Virus record (IMG/VR): IMGVR_UViG_3300011114_000387
Coordinates: 1-54,075 of that record
Origin: a virus
Strand: one strand, 5' to 3'
Length of the DNA: 54,075 nucleotides
Part shown: in pieces, positions 7,901 to 15,967 of the stretch
Layout: each line of letters opens with the position of its first letter
Numbering within the stretch: position 1 is the first letter of the stretch
Position numbers and translations under genes: made by a program
The notes under the pieces: generated by a model
Told to the model about the DNA's origin: nothing
What the model saw: the letters and a program-made list of their open reading frames with translations, nothing else
Database searches by the model: none

Positions 7901-10852
7901 TTGGGTTGAGAAGTGTTGGGCAACGACGGAGACCGCGCCTTGGCGGGCTGTTCCGTACTCTGGGGCTTGACCGCCCCCATCTCCACCAGCGAGTTGTCGA
8001 TTTGACGCTGCAAGTTGCGATATTCCTTGAGTTCCTGTGGTGTCTGCATTTAGGGTTCCTTTGCTGTACGCAATAAGCGCATCTCGAGCAATCACTTTTG
8101 CTTTGCTCAGATCTCGAATGTAAGTGTCAACCAAGGCCGATTCTTTTTGGCCTTGAGTTGGTGTGCCTTTAAGCACGCTCAGCATATTGTCAACGATGCC
8201 AAGCCACTTGTCGACAAAACCCTTGAATCCTTTGGGATCTGTAGCAGCAAGGTCTTTCCAGAATTCTTTGTCGGTGGACCTGTTGCCCAAGAAGTCGGCG
8301 ACCATTTCAGAGCGGGTAGTTGGGGACGCCATCAAGTCTTGAATGCGTTGCTCTTTTGCAACAGGATCTGTGATGCCGGCCAGCTCTTCCGCGTTCAAGA
8401 ACTTTACAAGGTAAGAGCGCTTGCCGTCTTCGGTCATGTCATCAAAGACCGTGTTCACACTGGCAACGTACTGCTGAGCAGGTGTGTCAACCAAACCCTG
8501 TCTGGCTTCGAGCTTAGCAATTTGCTCAACCGTGTGATGGAATTCGTGAATGCTGGTGCGAGCAACGTTGACGTCCACGTTGGCCGTGTTTACGAAAGCG
8601 GCGCCGCCAATGGCAACGCCGTTCAGCGCGTTGGGCCGTGGGTCTATGTAGGCGTAAAGCTTGCCGCCAAATTGGCTGTTGAGAGCTTCGCCAATTTGAT
8701 TGACTGCGCTATCCAGCTCGGCTGGGGCAGCGTTAAAAACCGCTGGGGTTTCTACACCGTTGGAAGTAGCCCACCGGTCGATAGCAACTTGTGCAATTGC
8801 TCTCGCTCCAGCGGCGGCAGACTCTCCTCCCACTGGCGCAATTGCGGTACTAGGCACTTGCGACTCTGGAAGGGCAAGGGTTTTGTCGGCAATGATGCCT
8901 GCGTTTTGGTTGGTTGGTGCATTAGCCAATGGTACGCTAGGAGCGGTTTCAAGTCCAGTGGCTAGGGTAGTATCAGCCACTTCGTTTTGACGCGCTGTAA
9001 GCTCAACTGATGCGCTACGGCGGGTAATTGCTGGGATGGTTTCGTCGCCTGCAATTGTTGTCAGTTGATCGTCTGTCAAGCTGGTAACAGGTTGGCCTTG
9101 GATCTTTTGTGGACGAGGTGGCGTCAAACGCAACTTGTCCAAACCAAACTGTTTTTCGGTAGCAACATCTGGTTGAAGGGGCGCGTTGGCATCAAACGTT
9201 GGTTCGCCCGTTGGCGGCAACGGAGGCAAAGCCAAGCCCGTTAAAGAGGGCTCAATTGCGCGAGGCAACGGGGGTAAGGCCAGATTTGTTAAAGTGGGTT
9301 CAATTTGGCCGGGCAAATTAAGCGGCTGCAAATTGATTGGGGGCAAGTTGACCGTTGGGATACCACCAGCCAACTCAGCTGCTGCCGTTGCTGCGCTGCT
9401 TGCGTCTGTGGCGGTAAAGATCGTGCTGGTATCGACCGGCTCGACGTTGATTTTGCCAATGTTTAGATTGGTTGGCGCGTTGCTAAAAGGACTCAGCTGC
9501 TGGCGGGCTAACTCATCTATTCCAGTAAACTGGGTGTTGGCCACGTTTTCATTGATGGCTTGCGCAATTTGATTTTGAGGCTCGTAGCGGCCGGTCAAAA
9601 TACCGGCTGTTTGTGGGGAGGAAATAAGGCCGCCGCTAACCGCGCCAACAATGGCTGCGTCTTTCAAACCCTTAGTCAGCTCGATGTCCTTGCCTTGGAA
9701 ATACTTGTCCAAAACATTGCCGCCAAATTGAGCAGCTGTTTCTTCAATGGCATTAGTCACGCTAACAATAGTCTGTTGGCCGCCGGCTTGCAAAAGTCTT
9801 TGACCGGCAACGGCCAAAACGGAACTTTGCTTAAGCGGCGATAAGCCTTTAAGCGCATCGCCAATTTTGTCAAAGGCTTTTAATGGCAGCATTTCGGTGC
9901 CAACTTCAACCAATCCTTTAGCCGCAGCAATCATTGCTGGGTCACCTTGGACATAGCTTTGGCCAGCTGAAGTGGCGCCCATAGAAGGCAACAAAACCGC
10001 ACGTAACGGCGGCGCAAACATGGCAGCCATTGACATGCCGGTTGATTGCAAATTAGCTGCAAGTTTGACGCCGAGCCACTTGCCAAATTCTTCTCTGGCA
10101 ATAGCGCCGTCCGATGAACGGCTGTTAATCTTTGGCATGTACTCAGCCGCTGTCTTTGTCAAATACTCAGTACCAAACATCTGGCCAACTTTAGGCAGTG
10201 GTTGCATGCCAGCAGCCTGAAGCAAAGGATTAACTGTAAAGTCGTTAAACAGTTGGGCGGCAACGGTCGGAGCATTGATTGTTCCTGCTAGGCTTGACGC
10301 CATGCCAGCTTGAAGAGCACCGGTCAGTGGGTTCTCTTCGCCAAAACGTTGACGACGCAAAGTCTCGGAGTTGCTTTCAAAGGTTTCGGCTTCTTTAGCC
10401 TTATCAACCAAATCAAAAAAGCTGGTTTCTTTAGCCTGCTCACGGGCCTTGGCCACGGTCAACACCGGACCCGGTTCGATCGGGATCATGCCGCGTCGCA
10501 TCTCGTCGGCCTTGGCCACGGTCTGCAAACTAACAGGACCAGCGCCGTAGCTCAAGCGTTTGTTAAGGTCGGCTTGCCGCTCTTCAACCGTGGGCTGATA
10601 GGTCTCCATCACGCTCTTGTAAGGCGTAAACTTTTCAGCAAGGGCAGCGGGGATGTTGGAAACAGTACCTTTGACCGTCTCAAACGCGCGTGAGATCAGG
10701 CCTTGGGGTTCAGGCGGTGGGGGCTCGGGCGCTTTGTAGCGCGCGGCCAAACGTGCGGCATCATCCCCGGTATCACGAACTTCAAAATCTTCGATTGGCC
10801 TAAACGTTAGGCCGCTATCTTTTTCAAAGTCTGAAAGCGGAATAAAGCGCAT
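4979..10852 (-). CDS. Giant polyvalent ejection protein with zincin metallopeptidase motif
   Basis: A 1957-residue protein, the largest complete gene in the window. Polyvalent proteins of this type are packaged in the capsid and injected, carrying several effector domains that protect the incoming genome. The N-terminal 600 residues are low complexity (Pro/Leu/Asn rich, with repeats such as LTNLALPPLPRAIEPSLTGL). An HEFHH zincin motif lies at residues 769-773. A segment at about 970-1105 (AQHFSTQP, YGTGLKGAE, YFYVDQGSG, GYLAPFGN) resembles toxin-like ADP-ribosyltransferase folds; this is tentative. A conserved helical region around 1480-1720 (WYDETVAKTLRIM, FEPITMDMWFMRTIG) is not one I can name. 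It follows the coiled-coil protein gene (stop 10855) with a GGGAAA ribosome site. Confidence 0.85.
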   Translation of the reverse strand: MRFIPLSDFEKDSGLTFRPIEDFEVRDTGDDAARLAARYKAPEPPPPEPQGLISRAFETVKGTVSNIPAALAEKFTPYKSVMETYQPTVEERQADLNKRLSYGAGPVSLQTVAKADEMRRGMIPIEPGPVLTVAKAREQAKETSFFDLVDKAKEAETFESNSETLRRQRFGEENPLTGALQAGMASSLAGTINAPTVAAQLFNDFTVNPLLQAAGMQPLPKVGQMFGTEYLTKTAAEYMPKINSRSSDGAIAREEFGKWLGVKLAANLQSTGMSMAAMFAPPLRAVLLPSMGATSAGQSYVQGDPAMIAAAKGLVEVGTEMLPLKAFDKIGDALKGLSPLKQSSVLAVAGQRLLQAGGQQTIVSVTNAIEETAAQFGGNVLDKYFQGKDIELTKGLKDAAIVGAVSGGLISSPQTAGILTGRYEPQNQIAQAINENVANTQFTGIDELARQQLSPFSNAPTNLNIGKINVEPVDTSTIFTATDASSAATAAAELAGGIPTVNLPPINLQPLNLPGQIEPTLTNLALPPLPRAIEPSLTGLALPPLPPTGEPTFDANAPLQPDVATEKQFGLDKLRLTPPRPQKIQGQPVTSLTDDQLTTIAGDETIPAITRRSASVELTARQNEVADTTLATGLETAPSVPLANAPTNQNAGIIADKTLALPESQVPSTAIAPVGGESAAAGARAIAQVAIDRWATSNGVETPAVFNAAPAELDSAVNQIGEALNSQFGGKLYAYIDPRPNALNGVAIGGAAFVNTANVDVNVARTSIHEFHHTVEQIAKLEARQGLVDTPAQQYVASVNTVFDDMTEDGKRSYLVKFLNAEELAGITDPVAKEQRIQDLMASPTTRSEMVADFLGNRSTDKEFWKDLAATDPKGFKGFVDKWLGIVDNMLSVLKGTPTQGQKESALVDTYIRDLSKAKVIARDALIAYSKGTLNADTTGTQGISQLAASNRQLAGGDGGGQAPEYGTARQGAVSVVAQHFSTQPRTSLNGAYYGTGLKGAERDRLDSSPDPRLKNRVYFYVDQGSGVRPEAGVGGIAHEAKLNNIYDPETKLIPPKGSFNAFESAVINAGFDGYLAPFGNNQSAVVLLGPRHSAVPVRSLGRVAGAPAPTPAEPTTLKKGLLSKELAAIKASRVPGARVAAGNLEIPATSRDAANVELERIGSDVRFSKKTAPARVMFEVAPDPNNTELTARWDAVPFERKIEISQRVAEKIMPQVFKLAGVRAKMTPQLGGYLEKTSPSFAALVSSTASAQQLMDVARLGGFGLAQDSMMVLDSKPFEGSSPIGLITITLPENMVDQKSVDAVYQDLRQVSPENISGHTTVGQEMVLAVPSASMDDLASKIESVLGNRPENFILKTGDGQMAFPSKEEYDYGQEGTGSPELLAKRTEARRIREEASAAIEAELAKDESTGGRKIDTGVYRSVADAFGLSQAEYNASALPLMLGGVKGKTFRAPNIGGIPETIQWLDQRYRDSGMPTLDINKDEDRSTLARMLAAEAVGAIRSAGNAVEWYDETVAKTLRIMAVKYPELDTDPNARNAFLMAVAIASQTMNVEANLTYASSQYEAFRATGKFPEVGKGKSAPAMAKNFALANDVMADMGPDLLRRFLQTEFTKRELESIGFPIGSESMDEKMLGSAIFGPKIGFGFYSNLTGNFEPITMDMWFMRTIGRLSGTLPAFDPVLFPKQVAKLRAALAETGDSSRGLYAADFKPEDVAAAQQTDEGAIALARKIYSLHNRQFIKERAAFDSGARVKTALVGASNGIIKSADKPTDSPSSGGERQRLRDVTRQLVTLVEEQTGKRVPPAALQALIWYPEQELYKKLGVDLQVTSQDYAGAAELLLTKEGFDGKRISTAAESGPRPTRQVAGESVAGTNKQAGQPSGPAGPIQGEERETFIGNRISLKDIFAGLEKRGLAKANTEAVIARRSDAAQIQYMQDNFLDILDELDTAGLVEINCK

Positions 10853-10854
10853 GT

Positions 10855-11907
10855 TTATTTCCCAACGTAACCACGAACTACACCGCTTGCGTCTTTGACT
10901 TCCCAGCCACGACTCGTGTAGCTACCAACAGTTGACCCGGCAGGCGCGCCCTTAATATTTGCAATGTTAGGTTTAGGGGGTGTTGTTTCAGCAGCAGGGG
11001 CCTCTTCTTCTTTGGCCGTTTTGGCTGTCCACTGGTCTAGCTTAGAACGAGCTGCTTTAAGCTGGTCTCGATTTTCTTGCAAATCTTCAAGCTTGGCTTT
11101 TGCTTTTGGATCTGTTGCGGCTTTCTTTTCAAGGCGCGCAATTTCTGGGTAAAGCTCTTTGGTTGACACACCCAATTTTTCAGACAAAGCATCTTTGGCC
11201 GATTCAACTTGGCGCTGCAAGTCAGCAGTAGTCTCGCGGGTGTTTCGAGTTTTACCTTCTTTGTTGGCACGAGTCTCAGCAGTAATTGCGTTCTTAGCCA
11301 TTGTTTCAGAGTTCTTAGCCAAGATGTCTAAACGCTCGGCAGTTTGACCGGTCACTGTTTCAAAACGATCTGCCCGAGCGGTTTCTTGTTTTTCTTTAAA
11401 CTCTTGTTTGATTTCGTCAAGAACTGCGGACCGTTGTTTTTGAAGATTGAGAATGGTGGTTGAATGAGAACCCGCCGACATAGCAGCAGCGATGGCGCCC
11501 TCAGTGCGCTCAAGGCTTTCGTTCTTTTTTGAAGCAACGCCAGCTTTCTCGTAGGCTTGTTTCAACTCAGGCCGCTCAGTTAGCATCTGCTTAATTTCGT
11601 CCTCTGACATGGAGGGCGTGCGGGATGCAACTTCTTTAACCACCCGGTTCATGGGTATATCTCTGGCAACTTCTTGTGCGGCAGCGGTTTCTTTGATCAC
11701 GCGCTGTTGCAACTCTTCTGCTTTTTTCTCAGCGGCTTCGTCTTTGATGCGCTGGGCTTCTTCCATCCGACGGATGTAGTTTTCTTCTTTACGGCCTTCG
11801 GCTTCTAGTTGACGTTGATACTCAAGGTCTTTCATCATGGCTCCGCCAATTGCTTGGCCAGCGCCCATGATTCCTTGGCCGATCCCGCTCCAAATAAGTC
11901 CGCCCAT
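10855..11907 (-). CDS. Internal virion / ejection protein, coiled coil
   Basis: A 350-residue protein with a short hydrophobic Gly-rich N-terminus (GIGQGIMGAGQAIGGAM) followed by about 270 residues of highly charged, Glu/Lys/Ala-rich helix predicted to form coiled coils. The C-terminal tail ends GSYTSRGWEVKDASGVVRGYVGK-like, a small beta segment. Helix-rich proteins with a membrane-active N-terminus are typical of podovirus ejection proteins that build a channel through the cell envelope. It lies between the Ala/Pro-rich protein and the giant polyvalent gene. ATG is preceded by GGAGG and sits directly at the previous stop (TTAAATG). Confidence 0.7.
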   Translation of the reverse strand: MGGLIWSGIGQGIMGAGQAIGGAMMKDLEYQRQLEAEGRKEENYIRRMEEAQRIKDEAAEKKAEELQQRVIKETAAAQEVARDIPMNRVVKEVASRTPSMSEDEIKQMLTERPELKQAYEKAGVASKKNESLERTEGAIAAAMSAGSHSTTILNLQKQRSAVLDEIKQEFKEKQETARADRFETVTGQTAERLDILAKNSETMAKNAITAETRANKEGKTRNTRETTADLQRQVESAKDALSEKLGVSTKELYPEIARLEKKAATDPKAKAKLEDLQENRDQLKAARSKLDQWTAKTAKEEEAPAAETTPPKPNIANIKGAPAGSTVGSYTSRGWEVKDASGVVRGYVGK

Positions 11908-12414
11908 TTAAGCCTCCTGTGCGGCCATGCGGTTGAACTCTTCTGGGTCCACCTGATCCATGGCTTGTTGCAGTTGTGTTGTGTCGACGCCTTGCTCACC
12001 GAGGAATCGCAAGATCATTTGTTTTAAGGCCAGCGCAAGATCGGAGGGCTTGACAGGAATATTTGCAGCTTCCGCAATTGAAGCAATCTCTTCCAAAATG
12101 TTGGTGGCCAACAAGGCCAACAACTCATCTGGCACGGCGCCTTCTGTGCGCTCGTCAATGATGGACATCATTTCGTATGCGGTGTTGCTTAAAGCATCAA
12201 CGGGATTTTTGTTTGCCCGCAAACTTATTGCAATATCTTTGGCGGCTTTCTTTGAGTAAAGAGCCGTCATTGCAAGCTCAAGCGCAGCTTGATAGCCCGG
12301 GTCCGAAGCGTCCTTCTCAGGCGCAGGAGCCGCCTGTTGCTCGGGCGCAGGCATAGGCGCAGGAGCCGCCTGTTGGTCAGGCATAGGCATATTTTGTTGA
12401 ATGAGTCCAGCCAT
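11908..12414 (-). CDS. Ejection-module protein with Ala/Pro repeats
   Basis: A 168-residue protein of unknown function. Residues 14-33 hold two tandem copies of a QQAAPAPxPAPE unit, a flexible Pro/Ala linker. The rest is acidic and helical. It begins with MAGLIQQNMPM after an AAGGAAG ribosome site and ends at the start of the coiled-coil ejection protein. Its position among internal virion genes suggests a structural or chaperone role (inference). Confidence 0.72.
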   Translation of the reverse strand: MAGLIQQNMPMPDQQAAPAPMPAPEQQAAPAPEKDASDPGYQAALELAMTALYSKKAAKDIAISLRANKNPVDALSNTAYEMMSIIDERTEGAVPDELLALLATNILEEIASIAEAANIPVKPSDLALALKQMILRFLGEQGVDTTQLQQAMDQVDPEEFNRMAAQEA

Positions 12415-12426
12415 GATGACTTCCTT

Positions 12427-13176
12427 TTAACCAAAGAGGCGAGTATTGATATTTTTGTTGTAACGGGCACGTGCGTCGGCCGACAGCTTCTCTTGACGCT
12501 GGGCTTCTTGCTGAGCACCGTAGCCTTGCATTGCACCACCGATAAGCTGAGTGCCGCCAGAGATAGCGGCGTACTGGCCATAAGGACCTAAGCCGCTCCA
12601 AAAACCAGATGACGCTGGCGCAGCTGCCGTGTTAAGGGCTGAAAGAGTTGAGCCCACTGGAAGAGTACTGGCTACACCGGCAGAATTTAAACCGGCTGAA
12701 GCGGGAATGTTTAAACTTGCTGCGCCGGGTACTGTTGTGCCACTGGTCAACGCTCCGGGTGTGGACGTCAAGCCCGTTGCACCGCCGGTGCCGGCAGTCA
12801 GACCGGTTCCGCCTCCCATAGCACCGGTTACCAAGCCGGCAGGCGCTGTGGTTGCAGCACCAGCAGCGCTTGCACCAGTAAAGCCTGAGCCAAGAGCCGA
12901 GCCAGCCGCGCCAACATTACCGGCCATTAAAGAGCCCCACGCGGTTGAAACCCCCGTGGCCGCCCCCGATAGCCCAGCGGAGGCCCCTGTAAGGAAGCTG
13001 CCTCCCGCAGCGGAAGCACCAAAGCCCCCCATCAAAGCGGCACCGCCAAAATAAACAGCTGCTGCGGTTAATAAAATTTTGCCCAAACTAGAACTGGCGA
13101 CGCTTTTAACAACGTTTACTACACCGTTAACAACGCCGGAAATGGCTCGGCCAATTCCTTTAACAACTTGACTCAT
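12427..13176 (-). CDS. Internal virion protein, Ala/Gly-rich, membrane-active candidate
   Basis: A 249-residue protein made of small residues (Ala, Gly, Ser, Thr) over residues 10-200, with hydrophobic segments such as ILLTAAAVYFGGAALMGGF. It ends in a charged helix (AQQEAQRQEKLSADARARYNK). The pattern resembles T7 gp14-type internal virion proteins, which enter the outer membrane during ejection. No sequence motif proves this. ATG overlaps the GNAT stop codon (ATGA), so the two genes are translationally coupled. Confidence 0.7.
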   Translation of the reverse strand: MSQVVKGIGRAISGVVNGVVNVVKSVASSSLGKILLTAAAVYFGGAALMGGFGASAAGGSFLTGASAGLSGAATGVSTAWGSLMAGNVGAAGSALGSGFTGASAAGAATTAPAGLVTGAMGGGTGLTAGTGGATGLTSTPGALTSGTTVPGAASLNIPASAGLNSAGVASTLPVGSTLSALNTAAAPASSGFWSGLGPYGQYAAISGGTQLIGGAMQGYGAQQEAQRQEKLSADARARYNKNINTRLFG

Positions 13177-13625
13177 ACAGCAACCTTTCTTATGTAGGAG
13201 AGATTTAAGGATTCACGCTCAAATCCCGCCCGTTTTAAAAACTTTACAAGCCGAGGATCGGCACTTGGCTCCAGCTCCAATACAGCTACTTTAATGGCTG
13301 ATCGGCTTTTAACCCATCTAGCAAACTCACGCAACAACGGCAGCCCAGCTCCGGGTACCCGGCTGTAGTACAGCAGCACAGAGCACTGAAGCTTTTCAAA
13401 CCAGAACGACGGTTGGACCACGGCACCTACTGCGGCGACCACCTTGCCCTCGACCTCCGCAACCCACACGAAATGGGCCGGATTGATTGCAGCTCTGGTG
13501 GTCTGCTCCATGGCTGCACGATCAATCTTGACGGGCAACGGGTTTTGAGACACAGACTCCACCGCCAAATCGACGATAGCCGGAACATCGTCTAATTTGG
13601 CTTTGCGGCAAACAATTTTGGTCAT
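13173..13625 (-). CDS. GNAT-fold acetyltransferase-like protein
   Basis: A 150-residue protein with the order of elements of a GCN5-related N-acetyltransferase: an N-terminal strand and helix (VCRKAKLDDVPAIVDLA), strands around HFVWVAEVEGKVVAAVGA, a loop and helix (VPGAGLPLLREFARWVK), then AVLELEPSADPRLVKFLKRAGF, the usual C-terminal beta-bulge region. The acetyl-CoA loop is weakly conserved. GNAT-fold proteins occur in the internal virion modules of several podoviruses, where they may help assembly rather than acetylate. It is coupled on both sides by ATGA overlaps. Confidence 0.75.
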   Translation of the reverse strand: MTKIVCRKAKLDDVPAIVDLAVESVSQNPLPVKIDRAAMEQTTRAAINPAHFVWVAEVEGKVVAAVGAVVQPSFWFEKLQCSVLLYYSRVPGAGLPLLREFARWVKSRSAIKVAVLELEPSADPRLVKFLKRAGFERESLNLSYIRKVAV

Positions 13626-15445
13626 GGTGCACCGCCGCCATCGCCGCCTTGACCTGCGGCGCTATACGAATCGTCGGTCGTTGTAGCTCCTCTACCGGCA
13701 ACCTTGGTAGTTGCGGCATCCGTGGTCGCTGTAGATCCACCACCTGAGGTCGTTGTAGATCCACCGCCTGTGGTCGTTGTAAAATTAAGCTTTGTCACGG
13801 GAGTGTTGTAAACCGTTGCGGCCCAAGAAAGGGTAGCGTTGCCAGCATCTATGGCATTTTGAACAGCCGTTGCTTTAGCTGCCGCATCCAAGTCCCCATT
13901 TAGGGCAATAGCGTTGATGGAATTAAGCGTTGCTGCGGCGGTGTTCAAATTAAAGGCTGTTCCAACGTTGGTTGCATTTGCAGCAATTTGCAAATCTGCA
14001 ATTGCTTTTTGTTGAGTACGGTCTAGCTGATTTTGCGTAGTAGTGTAAGTCTGTTGGGCTGTTTGCAACGCGCTGTTGGCCGTGATTTGTTTATCAGCAA
14101 TTGCTGATTGTTGAGTGCGGTCCAGCGCGTTCTGCGCACTGGTAAAGGTCTGTTGAGCCGTGGCCAAATCTTGTTGAGCCTTGATGCTTTTGTCTGTAAG
14201 GACAACCTCTTGAGCACGGGTCAAATCGTTTTGCGCACTGGTAAAAGTTTGTTGGGCTGTTTGCAAAGCTGCGTTGGCCGCGATCTGACCTGCTTGCAAA
14301 GAGGCGTTGGCCGCAATTTGGCTTGCTTGCAAATTTTGACTAGACGTAATTTGAGCGTTAGAAATAGCGGTTTGCTGCGCGCGATCCAAAGCGTTTTGCG
14401 CAGAGGTAAAGGTTTGTTGAGCTGTGGCCAAAGCTTGCTGGGCCGCAATGCTTTTGTCTGCAAGAACTACTTCTTGAGCACGAGCTAAACCGTTTTCTGC
14501 ACTGGTAAAAACTTGCTGGGCTGTTTGCAAAGAAACTTGCTGCGCGCGGTCCAAAACGTTTTGCGCACTAACAAAAGTTTGTTGAGCTGTTTGCAAATCG
14601 CTTTGAGCCTTGATACTTTTGTCTGTAAGGGCAATCTCTTGAGCACGAGCCAAACCGCTTTCTGCGCTGGTAAAAACCTGCTGGGCTGTTTGCAAGTCTT
14701 TATTAGCTGTGATTTGTTTATCAACAATTGCTGTTTGCTGCGTACGGTCCAGCGCGCTTTGCGTGCCGGTAAAGGTTTGCTGCGATTCTTGCAAAGCTTT
14801 TTGGTTTACACGTTCAAGTTCGTTTTGAGCCCCAGTAAAAACCTGCTGCGCATTTTGCAAAGACTTTTGGGCTTCGATGCTTTTATCTGTAAGAGAAACT
14901 TCTTGGGCACGGTCTAAAGCTTTTTGAGCACTGGTGAAATTTTGTGTTGCTAGATTTTGCTCAGACGAAAAAGTCTGACCGCCCAAACGCTCAGCCGTTT
15001 GAAACTCGCGGCCAGCTAAATTTTCAGCTGCTGCGAATTTCTGTGCACCCAACTGCAACCCGTATTTGTTTTGCTCACCAGCATTGGCCAAGCCTGTCGT
15101 ATTGACAGCGCCCATGTTGGCAAGAGCTCGGTTGGAATAGATCTCAGCATCTTGCTGAGCAATGGGCGTGGCGCGGTCGATCATGGCGGCGACACCGGCA
15201 CCGGCTGACATGGAGCTGTTGATCAGCCCGCGCTGGTTCATATCTTGCAATGCTTGCGTGCGGGCACGCTGCATCAAGGGGCTGTCTTGGGCAAGGATAG
15301 ACTCAAGTTGACCGGCTGCGGTCTCAGTACCGGCTTGCACTGCGCGCTCTTGCGCGGTGTATTGGGCAGCGGCTGTGTCCGTGGCCGGAGTCAAAGCTCC
15401 GCCAGAGATTCCGGTCCGAATATCAAAAGGATTTGCTGTTGCCAT
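13622..15445 (-). CDS. Internal virion protein with ten 33-residue helical repeats
   Basis: A 607-residue protein. From about residue 165 to 495 it has about ten units of roughly 33 residues with the core QTAQQTFTSAQNALDRAQ, alternating between a unit ending TDKSIKAQ and a unit ending DKQITAN. One unit is shortened to 22 residues and one carries a small insertion of SLQAGQIAANA-type repeats. Thirty-three is three times eleven, the hendecad period of right-handed coiled coils, so a long rod is likely. The C-terminus is a Thr/Gly/Ser tail with GGGSTTTS repeats. As the first gene of the ejection module, after a terminator hairpin, it is probably an ejection protein or a spacer rod. ATG has a GGAG site 6 nt upstream. 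Confidence 0.78.
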   Translation of the reverse strand: MATANPFDIRTGISGGALTPATDTAAAQYTAQERAVQAGTETAAGQLESILAQDSPLMQRARTQALQDMNQRGLINSSMSAGAGVAAMIDRATPIAQQDAEIYSNRALANMGAVNTTGLANAGEQNKYGLQLGAQKFAAAENLAGREFQTAERLGGQTFSSEQNLATQNFTSAQKALDRAQEVSLTDKSIEAQKSLQNAQQVFTGAQNELERVNQKALQESQQTFTGTQSALDRTQQTAIVDKQITANKDLQTAQQVFTSAESGLARAQEIALTDKSIKAQSDLQTAQQTFVSAQNVLDRAQQVSLQTAQQVFTSAENGLARAQEVVLADKSIAAQQALATAQQTFTSAQNALDRAQQTAISNAQITSSQNLQASQIAANASLQAGQIAANAALQTAQQTFTSAQNDLTRAQEVVLTDKSIKAQQDLATAQQTFTSAQNALDRTQQSAIADKQITANSALQTAQQTYTTTQNQLDRTQQKAIADLQIAANATNVGTAFNLNTAAATLNSINAIALNGDLDAAAKATAVQNAIDAGNATLSWAATVYNTPVTKLNFTTTTGGGSTTTSGGGSTATTDAATTKVAGRGATTTDDSYSAAGQGGDGGGAP

Positions 15446-15466
15446 ATTTGCTCCACAAATGAGAAA

Positions 15467-15481
15467 GCCGCTTTAAGCGGC
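15467..15481 (-). terminator. Hairpin terminator between lysozyme and ejection module
   Basis: The inverted repeat GCCGCT...AGCGGC has a 3-nt loop and is followed on the minus strand by TTTCTC. It lies in the 72-bp gap after the lysozyme stop, so it may reduce read-through from the lysis genes into the ejection genes. Confidence 0.5.
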
Positions 15482-15517
15482 CTCTTGCGGGCGCACGGGC
15501 CCCGCAAAGATTTTACG

Positions 15518-15967
15518 TCAAGAATCGTTTAACAACAAGCATTCTGCTTGTCGGCGTTTTAGAAGGCCGGGTAATACTTTACCCCCACCTCTGGTCCAAA
15601 GCATGAGCTGTTCCTTGGCGCCTTCCCAGTCTTGAGCATTGATTTTGCGTTTCAGGGTAGAAGTCTGGAGACGGCCAATCCCAAGGTTGTAACAGAAGTC
15701 AACGGCCGCGTTGCACTTGCGAACGTCAGTAATTAAGCCGGGGCAGTTACGCAAAACACCGGGTAAGTACGTATGCTCCAGCTCAATCATCAGCAGCGCT
15801 CGTGCTGTGGGCTCATCCATGGGGGCGTCCTCTAGGGTCACCTTGCGCTTGTCTGCGTAGTACGTTGAGCCGTACCCGATCGTGGCCACTCCGGCTGGAC
15901 ATAGGTACGGCTTGGCCCGGTAGCCCTCAAACTGTCGGCACAGAGCAGCGGCTAACTCTAAGTTCAT
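15518..15967 (-). CDS. Endolysin, GH24 lysozyme (muramidase)
   Basis: A 149-residue lysozyme that cleaves the N-acetylmuramic acid beta-1,4 bond of peptidoglycan. The family signature is intact: E14, eight residues, C23, five residues, T29 (E-x8-C-x5-T), followed by IGYGSTY. The Cys in place of Asp is common in phage GH24 enzymes. There is no signal peptide or N-terminal membrane anchor, so release depends on the holin just upstream. ATG overlaps the holin stop codon (ATGA). Confidence 0.93.
   Translation of the reverse strand: MNLELAAALCRQFEGYRAKPYLCPAGVATIGYGSTYYADKRKVTLEDAPMDEPTARALLMIELEHTYLPGVLRNCPGLITDVRKCNAAVDFCYNLGIGRLQTSTLKRKINAQDWEGAKEQLMLWTRGGGKVLPGLLKRRQAECLLLNDS

Noticed and set aside
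8147-8965. Open frame of 272 codons on the plus strand
   Set aside because: Antisense to the 1957-residue protein within its well-supported coding region; no independent evidence.
12629-13054. Pro/Ala-rich frame antisense to the Ala/Gly-rich ejection protein
   Set aside because: Pro and Ala runs arise by complementing Gly/Ala codons; no start signal.
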